A program made the translations under genes and the position numbers. The notes below the pieces were generated by a model. That model made no database searches and was not told where the DNA came from. It saw only the letters and a program-made list of their open reading frames with translations. A stretch of DNA of 64,000 nt from Parasponia andersonii (Eukaryota > Streptophyta > Magnoliopsida > Rosales > Cannabaceae): NCBI GenBank assembly GCA_002914805.1, contig JXTB01000152.1:353371-417370 (forward strand). The letters are read 5' to 3'. Below are positions 45,520 to 55,173 of this stretch, one piece after another; within the stretch, counting starts at the first letter, position 1; each line of letters opens with the position of its first letter.

Positions 45520-46680
45520 AACAACCACATGCTGGTGTCGTTGGGACTTATGATAAACTGTTTAAGAGTTTGGAATGTATCATAAATGACTCTCGATGGC
45601 CTCTTTTTCAATTTAGATTCACAACATCTCTCTCTCTTATAACAAACTTATGAATCTAAGATGCGTATGTGTACTTCTTGTGTGAAGACTCGATCGGTGA
45701 TAATTTGTTGAATGACCTGATTCTAGGAGCTTTTAAAGGACAAGAGGACTAGTACTTTACATTGAGTGTGTTTGGTAGGATAAAGAAATGGAGGAAATAA
45801 GAGAGGTGAAGGGATTAAGATGGATTTGGGGTAGAATAATTGTTTGATAGGAAGGGAATAAATAAGGTATTCCAAATCCTTTATTTAACTAATTTTTAAT
45901 CCTATCAAACTGGAGAGATTTTAAGAGAAAAATATCTACCCACATGGTAGACACTAATATTCTATAACTAGAACCTTCTTTTCCTTCCTTCCGCTTCACT
46001 CTCTTATCGAACAAGGGAAAAGGTTTTGTGTTCTCTCCATACTCTCACACTAAACACAACAAGAGGAACGTGTTCTCATTCCTTTCTCATCTACTATTCC
46101 AAGGTAACGTACCTCTCACTTTTTCCTCTCTTCCTTCCCTGCTACCAAACATAGCCAAGTGAGTTCTCTGGAAAGATAGAGGTAGTGTTTTGCAAGGGGC
46201 CATTCATCGTGACCCTTGTCTATGTTAGAACAGGCAAAACACTAACTTATTTAGTTTAGTGAACCTTTAACGGTCTACAAATTGTTGAAAGTTACGTGTT
46301 CTCTTGCCCAAGGTCGTAGATGGTGTGCATCCAAGCTAATATTCTAAAGACGACAATGGATACCTTAGTCAAAACTAGGTGGAATTTTTTGGTGTGGGGG
46401 TGGAGTCATCCAACACCAAGGGATTGTGCTAGCACCATGAGCCGAATGACTGAATGGCTGCTTGTCGGCAGATGTCTCAGAATTGTTGGTCATTCAAGAA
46501 GGTCTTTAAGAAATTCTGAATCTTAACCTCAATATTAAGCAAGAGAGGTGTGTTGCAGTAGCAAATCTAATCGAGAGATTATCGGTCCTCTGCGGCCACT
46601 GTGGTTGTTGATGATATTAGAGGTCATTATTTTGTTGCTTGTTGGCGGTGGCTCTACTACTCCTGTATGAGTTGATTTTT
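45520..46680 (+). pseudogene. RNase H-like (RVT_3) pseudogene, copy 2
   Basis: This copy matches 14838-15500 in several blocks: GATAAACTGTTTAAGAGTTT, TAGATTCACAACATCTCTCT, GGCCATTCATCGTGACCCTT, and a segment reading FGVGVE plus SSNTKG. Near 46540-46620 the frames read CVAVANLIERLS and VVVDDIRG, matching the last helices of the RVT_3 RNase H domain. Frameshifts and stops are frequent. The copy is longer than copy 1 because a MITE (about 45767-46154) is inserted. Confidence 0.55.
45767..46154. mobile_element. MITE with TGTTTGGTAG ends
   Basis: The left end TGTGTTTGGTAGGATAAAG and right end CTACCAAACATA form an inverted repeat. Inner sequence is purine-rich at the left and pyrimidine-rich at the right, as in the MITE at 4773-5189. 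The homologous pseudogene copy at 14838-15500 lacks this insert, which supports mobility. The target duplication could not be fixed. Confidence 0.6.
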
Positions 46681-47157
46681 CTGAATAAATTCAACTTTTT
46701 TCAACTAAAAGGAAATAAATCTCATGCTCATAGGTCATAGTAGCAAACCACTGAGGTCTCAACGCGCCTCAGTGTTGGACAAAATATGACTTTGAACCAC
46801 TCTAGTTGTCACTTACAATGCCTGAAGTGCTCCATGCGGCATAACTAAATCACCCTATCTAACAATTTTCATTGAAACGATCCAAGTAGTTTTTAATAAC
46901 TATTTAACACCTGTTACAAACACATATTCTCAATACTCAACTCTTTTCTTCTTCCTGTTCTCGACAATAACTTTTCTATAAAGAACAAATGTTGTTCACT
47001 TACTGACTTTCTCTACATTTGGGAAGATTTGGCAGGTGTTCCATAAGTTTGGAAGCTTCAATTAGGAGTAGCAAAAACTAAGCAGAAATGGACAACATTC
47101 TCGGCAAGCAGTAAATGAAATCAGGAAAGCTCGCAGGCAAGCAAAATCAAGTTACAA
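46681..47157. other. Non-genic stretch
   Basis: No coding region is recognised. It may include the 3' UTR of the minus-strand exons that follow. Confidence 0.4.
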
Positions 47158-47335
47158 TTAAATAGGTCCTGTTCTTGCACCAACCGATGGTGGTGGCAAC
47201 AGGTCACCTACTTCATATTTTTTCAAAATGTTTCTGAAGTTCAACAACAACCTAACTCAGCAAGAAGTAGAATTCAAACAAGGTTTAAGATACACCTGTG
47301 AAGAGGCCTTGCTTCACCTTCGAAGACAAATAGCC
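47158..47335 (-). CDS. Putative last two exons of an unidentified minus-strand gene
   Basis: On the minus strand an acceptor (CTTATACAG) precedes a 40-base exon (47335-47296) with donor CACAG|GTGTAT. After a 62-base intron ending in GAACTTCAG comes a terminal exon (47233-47158). Joined in one phase they read LFVFEGEARPLHR then NILKKYEVGDLLPPPSVGAR, ending TGPI and a stop. The composition (Pro-rich, no stops across a clean splice) looks like a genuine C-terminus. I do not recognise the protein and could not find upstream exons with confidence between 47336 and 49141. It might be an alternative 3' end of the ESSS gene or a separate small gene. Confidence 0.35.
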
Positions 47336-49141
47336 CTGTATAAGTCATATGAATATACAATCATAACTGCAAATTTTAGAACTACTTATACTACCAACTA
47401 ATGATGAATGCAAACAATTTCCATGCTGTATACAGAAATTTCTTCTAAAATTCTCGAGATTCATCAAAATAGAGCAATTGGAGAAAGTATAACAACAAAT
47501 AATAAAGTAATGGTTATAAACTCAAAACAAATAGTTGAACTTCAATAAACAAGGCTATCCAATAATAAATGACGTAGCATCCACTATCCTAAACAGACAA
47601 AATAACCACGGATAAATTAAGTGGGTAGTAAGAAGTATATCATATAAGTTCAATCAACATACGTTTCAAAAAGAGCTTGGTATTTTCTTCAAAGGGGTAA
47701 AAAAAGAGAACTTCTTTTTCTCGTAGCACATGGGTAAAATCCACGTCCTAACAGGACGCGGGAATACCATGCTTTCCAGGGATTATATGGATACACCGGC
47801 CTCTACTCCTATAACTCTTGTAAGTACAAGCAAAAGAAAATAAATAAAATAGTTGAAGTTAGACATGTACAATAAGGACCAACCACAATTTCATTTTCTG
47901 ATGAAAGCATGAACAAAATTAACTAATGAGAAAAACCAACTTCTAGACAGTATAACAATTTCAATGGTGACAATTTTCCCAAGTGATAAAACTCCTATCT
48001 TAACAAGCTTCCTTTTTCCCTATTCCTTTTATATTTATGAATCCAAAGTCAAGGCAGCAAAACGTAAGAAGGTTAGGCTGAACATCAACATTTGTTCTCA
48101 ACGTTGATGATATGCTCTCAAGTTTATATGGTCTAGGGTAGAACAGGAAGCAAAAAATATAACAAATCCCGAAATTGTAAACACAAATCTACTCACACAT
48201 ATAAGCCTGAGTTTATAAATCCAACCTAATTTTAGAATATAAGCAGCAGAATGGTTAGACACAAAGTGAATAATGCATGTATCCTTTGTGAATTTTTCTT
48301 TTGATATGTTGCTTTGTGAGTTTCAAGTTTCTACAACAAAAAGTGAAAGCACAGTCGAAAACAGGTTTGTAATGGAACCAAAAGCAGAAGCAGAAAGAGT
48401 GCACTGATGAAGCTTTAAGAAACTAGTAACGCCTTGAATTTGAATACAAAAACATACCCCAATTACATGGCTCATTAGAGGGTAGACATAGATTTTTATA
48501 GTCTACCCTTAACTAAAACCATTTGAATTATAGTTGGCTGTATAACCACTGACAAACCAAAGCCAAAAGCGAAGGTTTCTAACGTTAGCCCACAATGTAA
48601 ATCATGGAAACAAACCAGAAAACTTGGAGAGACAACCAACTCTTTAAGAACCAATGTAATAAACTCGATACCAAATACTTGCACTTGTCCTGAAACAGCT
48701 CTAATAAACCGAATCCCCATCAAGATGAAGATGGCCATCATATGAGAAATACACTTCAATGAATTGACCAACCAAAGCTTGAAGCCATTCAGTTAATCAT
48801 TATACACAAGAAGACAAAGTCGTAATCCCAAAAATCAAAATCTAAATAATCATCAAAACCACAAATTTGAAGCAGAACATAATATTTATGAACTATTTTT
48901 GAGACTTCAACAAGTCAAAAAGGTCCAATAAGCAGCATCAAGAAGTAAAACATGGCGGTAGCTAAGCTTTCACAAGATTCGCAATTAAAAACATATCCAA
49001 AAACCTTATTGAAACTACAATATCAACAACCCACTTCTCTCATCAGCCCCCAAAACAACCAACCCGAAATCCCATTGAACCCTCAAACTAAGACCAAACC
49101 CAGATAAGGGCGATCCAGAAACTTCATACCCGGATCAAATT
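47336..49141. other. Region downstream of the ESSS gene (intron or 3' UTR candidate)
   Basis: No convincing coding exon is seen. On the minus strand a GTATGAAG donor-like site follows the ESSS stop by about 12 bases, so this could be a long 3' UTR intron leading to the exons at 47335-47158. The 91-codon frame at 48496-48771 has no recognisable features. Confidence 0.35.
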
Positions 49142-49468
49142 TCAGTCCGATTCGGACGACCCAGAAGCGGTTAGGCCCAGCTGCTCCCTCTCGAGCCGCT
49201 CGAGGGCCTTCTGGTGAGCCCAAGTCTCGATGGTCAGATCAGGCTTGGCATTGAGTCCGACGCCGAGGATGACGATGGTGAGGAAGCTGGTGACGTAGCA
49301 GGGCAATTCCCAGTCCTCCCATTTGCGGGACTGGCCCTGCGGTGGTGGGGTACGGTTGAAGAGGTAGCCCTTAGGTCGCTCCTCGTGGCCCGGACTGGTC
49401 CAGCGGCTAGGACCGGCCGCGGCGCCGCTTCGGGTTCGGAGAGCGGAGAGTAAGCGTTGCCGGAGCAT
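49142..49468 (-). CDS. Mitochondrial complex I ESSS/NDUFB11-type subunit, 108 aa
   Basis: The product matches the plant 'ESSS subunit of NADH:ubiquinone oxidoreductase', an accessory membrane-arm subunit of respiratory complex I in the inner mitochondrial membrane. The N-terminus (MLRQRLLSALRTRSGAAAG) is Arg/Ala-rich and lacks acidic residues, as in mitochondrial targeting regions. Next come the conserved block PGHEERPKGYLFNRTPPP (26-43) and KWEDWELPCY (49-58), then one membrane segment (about 58-72, YVTSFLTIVILGVGL). A conserved tail follows (NAKPDLTIETWAHQKALERL). Length fits the family. The frame is intact and uninterrupted in one exon. Its codons are much richer in G+C than the surroundings, as expected for a functional gene here. 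The overlapping 237-codon frame (49234-49947) is a shadow. The gene is divergent to the DUF1985 locus. Identification is from remembered family sequence, not a search. Confidence 0.88.
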   Translation of the reverse strand: MLRQRLLSALRTRSGAAAGPSRWTSPGHEERPKGYLFNRTPPPQGQSRKWEDWELPCYVTSFLTIVILGVGLNAKPDLTIETWAHQKALERLEREQLGLTASGSSESD

Positions 49469-49536
49469 GGTGGAGGCGATTGTGGAGGGCGTTGTTGCCG
49501 TGATGAACCTCTCTGGGGTTTGTTTAGGTTCAGCAG

Positions 49537-49592
49537 TTGGAGAGAGAGATAGAGAGAGATAGAGAGAGCTATAGAGCTAGAGAAAGAGTGGC
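49537..49592. repeat. GA-rich microsatellite in the ESSS 5' region
   Basis: Repeats of GAGAGAGATA lie about 70-125 bases upstream of the ESSS start codon (read as TCTCTC on the coding strand). This is common in plant 5' UTRs and core promoters of housekeeping genes. Confidence 0.8.
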
Positions 49593-50076
49593 ACTCGGGT
49601 GCGCCGTGTGCGTTTCGGGGGAGGAGACAAAGCAATACGTTGTCGTTTTTGGCTGAGAATGAGGAGTGGCAGTCAATTTGGGCTTTACAACTTATTGGGG
49701 GCCCAACTTTTGATGAACTAGGTTGGGTTTTTGGAAGAACAGAGAAATTATGCAAAGACTGTTTTGGCTTCTTTTTGCATTTGTAGGAGTCATTTTGAAA
49801 ATTATTTTTCTTGGAGTCCCTAGTTGACGAAAAGTCCAAAATACCCTTAGATTTAGTAAAACTTGAGGAAGGAACCATCGAACTCAGCTCAGCTCCTCCA
49901 TTTCTCCCTATTTTTGGTGAAATAACTGAGTAGAAAGAAATGTTCACAAACCGAAGTACCTAACCACCATCCTATATTCCGGTATGCCACAAAGAATGGC
50001 AAAGACTCGTTGGATTTCGAAGAAGAGGAAAACATTGAAAGATTTGGACTTTGAATCTCTGCCTTCCTAATCGTCT

Positions 50077-50222
50077 TCTCTGAGGATGTCCCCAAGATTG
50101 AAGAAGAAAAAGGATGAGGAGGCTGGAACTAAAACTTCACCTATCTGGTTATCTACCCTAGTGGCGAAGAAGACGACAGTGAAGAAGTCAAAGGAAAAAG
50201 AGAAAAAGGCAGGGGAAAACTT
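50077..50222 (+). pseudogene. Candidate N-terminal exon of the DUF1985 gene
   Basis: An ATG at 50077 opens MSPRLKKKKDEEAGTKTSPI and then a lysine-rich run (KKTTVKKSKEKEKKAGENL). A possible donor (AACTTG|GTGATT) lies at 50222. Lysine-rich short N-termini are common in DUF1985-type genes, but this link is inferred from position and strand only. Confidence 0.3.
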
Positions 50223-50976
50223 GGTGATTTTCGTTTTGGAATGTATCTCTGTTTTGGAGAATTGAATTTGGAGTATTAAGTGTACTTCATAGATTGGCTA
50301 TTTTGTGTAAATGGACCCAAAAAAAGTAATCAAAGAATCATCTTTATTCTTGTTTAGTTCATGCAAAGGTTGATTAAAATTTTTTTTTATTTGATAGAAA
50401 AATGTGTGCATGTTATTGACTTGTGATTGTAGATTACAAAAGTTATGAATGTAGGTTTACGTTTAGTGTTCAACCCGTATATGGCTTATGGACACAAATG
50501 CTTGTCTGACTTGAAGTCTAAATACCTTTAATATTGGACTTATTTAGTTATGCTCTTGTAGTCACAAATAAGTGGAGGTCATAAATTTTGTAACTTGAAG
50601 TCCAAATACCTTTAATATTTGACCTGTTTGTATATGTCTTGTAGTCATTAATGTTTGAGGGTCACAAACTTGTGACTTGGTGTCCCAACACTTAAATAGT
50701 GTGACATTATGACAATCACACATTTGTGTCATAGGGTCACAAACTTGTACTTGTGACTTGATGTCACAAGACTTTTATGCTGTAATAGATTATACCTAAA
50801 CAGTGCGACATTGTGATAGTCATATATTTGTGTCAGGTTAACAAGGAAAGGTTGTCCAATTTAGTGCCTTTGTTTATGTAATTGCTCTTTTGTTGGCTGG
50901 GATGGAAATTATTATTGGAATTTAAAGATAACAAAGTAAGACAAGAGAAGATTAATTTTTTTGGTCATATCAATAG
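50223..50976. other. Intronic or intergenic stretch with palindromes and a partial duplication
   Basis: No coding exon is certain. The words GACTTGAAGTC(T/C)(A/C)AAATACC and TTTAATATTGGACT recur about 93 bases apart (about 50507 and 50598). GTCACAA palindromes stand at 50561, 50661-50676 and 50736-50757. Confidence 0.5.
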
Positions 50977-51110
50977 TTGCATAGGATACTTCAAAGCAAA
51001 GTTGAGTAAATGACAAAAAGAGATGTTCTCTCAAACCTGTTTTGGTCATTTCTTGAAGGTGAAGTAACTTGAATCTTCTGCACAAATACCTAATTATCTA
51101 GTAATGCAAG
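50977..51110 (+). pseudogene. DUF1985 exon, 5' part (interrupted by copia)
   Basis: After an acceptor (CATATCAATAG) the plus strand reads, with two internal stops, GYFKAKLSK, then QKEMFSQTCFGHFLKVK and LESSAQIPNYLVMQ. This is the beginning of the DUF1985 domain, whose family pattern opens with '...F..TCFG.FL' and a strand leading to the '..LLLREV' region. The exon stops at 51110, exactly where a copia LTR begins. The bases GCAAG (51106-51110) reappear at 60803-60807, where the same frame goes on. The two stops show it had decayed or been non-functional independently of the insertion. DUF1985 proteins in plants are often associated with Ulp1-type proteases and Mutator-like transposons. Confidence 0.72.
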
Positions 51111-52835
51111 TGTTGGAATAATTTCTTATAAAACAGTTTATTATTTAGACATTATAAACAATATTTATTGGATTATTTAGTATCTATTTGTTATTAATAA
51201 ATTCCATGTTATTTATTATTTAGACATTATAAACAATATTTATTGGATTATTTAGTATCTATTTGTTATTAATAAATTCCATGTTATGAATTTTTATTTC
51301 ATTTATGTCCCATTGATATACATGTGATGTGTATGTTTATCTTATACAAACATCTAAAAGATTCCAAGATATGAAATGAGTAATAAAAAATTATTCGTAC
51401 GATGAGTTCATACGTGAGAGACATTATATTCTTTATTTCATTATGTCTAAATTAAATAGTTCGCATTCTGCCTATTGAAGGTGGAATACTTTACTATGCC
51501 ATAGAATGTAGTGTTGTCTATTTAATTAATGAAGTCTCTAATTATCGAAGTGAGTTTTCGGATAGAAACACTAGTGTGTTATAAGAAAGTTATAACAGTA
51601 TCGAACAAGACCTAGTGAATTAGAATTTGAAGTTAAGTATCGTAACTCAAATTTCTAATTTTACTAATCTAGCATTATTATAGAAGACCTTAATCCTAGT
51701 GATTAACAAACTTACTTTCATGTATTTTGTCTTTTTGAGTAACTAAAGAACTGGTTCCGATTTATAGTTCGAACTTCGGTATCTTGGAAGATAAGGTGTA
51801 TGAAATGTGTAAAATATTTTTTATGATGGATATCATGCATATGATGTCACTTTAAGTTTTTTCAAGTACTTAGATAATATAAACCAGGGCCCTGATATTT
51901 ACTATATAAATTTGACTGTGTTGGTATAAGCAGATATAAACACCATAGTCAACTATTATCTATTAGATAAAAAATGGCAACTCAAAGATAAATATGTACT
52001 AGAGGGGTAATACAGTAATTTCATCCTACTAGTATGGCATTGCATTGGGAGTATGTCTACAGGTATAATATATGCTAAATAGATCAAGATAATTAATTGT
52101 TAATAAGCTTCACAGAAAATTAAATGATATTTAGTCCAAGAGTACAATATTGGGCTTATAGTGGTATGCCCCAATATTAATGGACAAGGCCCAATCATAA
52201 TTAAAAGTTAATTATAATAGTGGGTATATGGTTCATTGGAGCTTGGGCTTTATGGATCTATCTGGTCCCCTGTCTAGCTCAAATTAAAGCCCAATAGTCA
52301 TTTGATGATCATTTGAGCCCAACAAGCCCAATAAGCCCATTAGGGTTTACTAATCGCTCTATAATTAAGAGAAAAGTTCTCTAGCAACCAGACACAAATA
52401 TTATACATGAAATACCCCCTTGAGAAGAGAGTGTCACACGTATAAGAAAGAGAGAGGGAGAGCAGAAAATCGGCCAACCCTAGGGATTTCATCCTTGGTA
52501 TATTTTGTCAACCCGGAGAAATTATTTCGAGAAGATTGTCTTCTTGTTTGTCTGCGGATCTCTTTGTGGGGAATCAAGAAGGTAACACTCATCGGATCAA
52601 TCAAATAGCTTTCGAGAATAGACGGGAAGACGAGAAGGTTATGAAGCGAATCCGGATATTGTTCTTGTCTAGATCAAGAGTTAATTTATGTTAGATCACG
52701 ATCTGAAACGTTTTGTAAAAAGAAAAACTTTAAACGACCAATTCCGCTGCGTTTCTTGATTTTACAAACTATGATGTTCTTGAAAATGATTTTATGAAAA
52801 TATTTTCCAGAAATTTATTCTAATAGACACCAGCA
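51111..52835 (+). repeat. 5' LTR of the copia (1725 bp)
   Basis: It begins TGTTGGAATAATTTCTTATA and ends AATAGACACCAGCA. A 75-bp tandem duplication (51137-51211 and 51212-51286, starting TTTATTATTTAGACATTATA) is absent from the 3' LTR and explains nearly all of the length difference. Part of the LTR around 52420-52608 gives a short open frame that is mirrored in the 3' LTR; this is not evidence of a gene. Confidence 0.92.
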
Positions 52836-55173
52836 ATTGGTACTAGAGCATGGTTTTATTATTAATCTAACATATTTTGGTCCGGTCTATTATCTTGTTG
52901 ATTGATGTTTCTGATTTCCGGAAATGTTTTGTTTATGTTTCGTCTTATTCATATTATGAGTATGCTCTAGTTTGTATGATGGTCAATAGATTTAATGAGT
53001 TTGAATGATTATTTAATTAGATGTTACTATGAGGAAATGATCATTTTTTTTTTATTTTCGTTTTCGACATGTTCTTGATTTCTATATGTTCATGTTTTAT
53101 GTTCTTGATAAAACTATGCATGGAAATGCTTTGATCTTTAATTGTTTTTGGGAGTTTCATGAAATTTTTTTTTAATTTAAAAAAAAAACAAAATAACAGA
53201 GCAGTACACGGCTAGGAGCCGTGCACACCACCCGCGGATGGGATCCGTGCATGGCCTGTGGGCTGCCTCCCCGCGTAGGTGCACCACACGCATGCAGTGC
53301 AGGCATGGCCCCGCTAGCTGCGTGGATGCAATCCGTGCATGGCCTGCGGGCGGCCAGCCCGCGCATGGCCAGTAGGCGGCCTCCTATACACTGGCCACAC
53401 AGGTGGCCTCCTATGCCTTCGCCGCTCGGGGTGCACTCGTACATTTGACGTGCGAGAATTACGCGAGCCCATTGTCGCTTGGGAGTTGTCCCGAGCAAGG
53501 CCGCGTAGCGTTATGCGAGCCCGTTGGCGCCCGGTGGTTGTCCTGAGCGTGGCCGCATACCGACTTCCCGTTTCGTCCGTCGGCTTATCCCGACACATTT
53601 CGTATTTCTAGCCATAATTTTAATTATTTTCATTTTAAAATTAATTTAATTTATGCATAGTTTTATGAAAACTGATAGATTAAATTTTAAATTCAAATTT
53701 TTAGAATCCTTATTAATTTTGAATTTTTGAAATTTAAATTGATAGGATATTTTAATTTGAATTATGGATATGATTGATATCCATATTATCTTAATTATTA
53801 TTTGAATAATTAAAGATATTTTAAAATGGAAATTTTTAAAATTAGATATTTTGAGATAATATCTTTTTAGTTTTAAATTCAAATTTTGAATAGATATTTT
53901 GAGATAATATCTTTTTAGTTTTAAATTCAAATTTGTAATCTAATTTTTGAATTTTAAATTTGTTTAAATTCAAATTAGAGATATTGTAGGAGATTTTATT
54001 TATAAAATCTTCTATCTTTTAAATTTCAAATTTTGTAAAGATTTGAAATTTAAATTTAAATCAGAATATCTTTTCATATCTTCAAATTTGAATTTATGAT
54101 TGGTAGATATTTAATGAGATTAGATATTGATTTGAATTTTGAATTCAAATCTGACAGGATAAGATAATGAGAGATATTTAAGGAAGTTAAATTCAAATTA
54201 AGATTTTAAAAGTTGAAATTTAAATTTGAGATATTTAAGGAAATTTAATTAGTTAAATATTTTATTTAAACTGATTAGATTTTGTGAAAATCTTTTCTAA
54301 TTTAAATTTTAAATACTATCTTCCATATTTAAATATTTAACATCATTTTATCAATTAGAATTATTTAAATGTTAAATAATTTTAAATTACTAGAAATAAA
54401 TAAATCATTAACAATTAATTATTTATCTGCTTACTACTTTGGTATTATTAGAACAATGTTGCATGCATACCTAATAATTACGTATTATTATATGATCTTT
54501 AGTAACATATCATAAAAAAAAAATTAGAGCTACTCTCATGCAAATATGAACATGCTTACATAACAGATTTTAGATTACTAAGTTGGTTAGATAACTAGAT
54601 AAAATCTATAAATCCGTTATTATAAAATATTGAGTGAGAGAAGGTATACCTATGGTCTCCATTATTGGTTCGTTATGTATTAGGATGAGTCTTGCCTCAG
54701 AATCTTACTGAGCTCCCATAGGAGAGTTTTTTCGTCGGGGTATTACTGGAAATAAGCTTCTAAGGATAAGGTATTAGGTAGAGTATATGAGGCTGATCAC
54801 TAGTAGGAGACGGTTTTATATAGAAAGCTTAGTTACCGAAACAATAGTTAAACACTCAACTCGAAACATTAATATCCTCTCGTAGGAGTTCTTATTAGTC
54901 GATTAGAAGACCAAAGAGAATAGTAGTTAGAAATATGGGATAAGAGTTATCTATCTATTTACTAATTGAAATTGTTTCAGTTTGACTTGTTGATTGCATG
55001 ACTTCCCATAGGAGGCTTGAAATCAATGGTAGGTTAAATTACCATGAATATAAGTGATAGTCTTAGAGATACTTCACTTGCATATTGTATGATTAATATT
55101 TTATGTTAATTATTTGAAACATGATAGATGATGTTTGCTTATACATGGAATATTTATTTATTTTTCAGTAGAT
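52836..55173 (+). other. Copia leader: primer binding site, GC-rich block and AT-rich block
   Basis: The leader opens with TTGGTACTAGAGCATGG (52837), an imperfect initiator-Met tRNA primer binding site. At 53195-53590 lies a strongly GC-rich block with repeated words such as GTGCATGGCCTG, GGCGGCC and GAGCCCGTTGG. A very AT-rich block follows (53600-54420), including a perfect 48-bp tandem pair (53844-53939, starting AGATATTTTGAGATAATATC). No protein is recognised. Both blocks recur in part in the nested copy at 30024-30990. Frames of 60-108 codons here are shadows. Confidence 0.75.
53195..53590. repeat. GC-rich island in the copia leader
   Basis: Base composition shifts abruptly from AT-rich to GC-rich and back. 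Short words (GCATGGCC, GGCGGCC, CGAGC...GGCCGC) recur. The 3' half (GTTGTCCCGAGCAAGGCCGC, AGCGTTATGCGAGCCCGTTG) matches the reverse complement of about 30060-30140, so it belongs to the element family and not to the host site. Confidence 0.8.

Noticed and set aside
48496-48771. 91-codon minus-strand frame
   Set aside because: It has no family signature, lies in AT-rich sequence downstream of the ESSS gene and could be intronic; hydrophobic composition alone is not evidence.
49234-49947. 237-codon minus-strand open frame overlapping the ESSS gene
   Set aside because: It overlaps the conserved ESSS frame in another phase, runs through the GA-rich 5' region and shows no domain; its GC-rich, Ser/Pro-rich end is the shifted reading of the ESSS codons.
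53172-53611. Overlapping frames of 75-108 codons in the GC-rich leader block
   Set aside because: GC-rich sequence lacks stop codons by chance; repeated His/Gly/Arg words follow DNA repeats, and the homologous block at 30024-30480 does not preserve the frame.
53646-53930. 94-codon minus-strand frame rich in Lys, Ile and Asn
   Set aside because: It is produced by AT-rich tandem sequence in the copia leader; the repeated NLKLKRYYLKIS phrase reflects the 48-bp DNA repeat.
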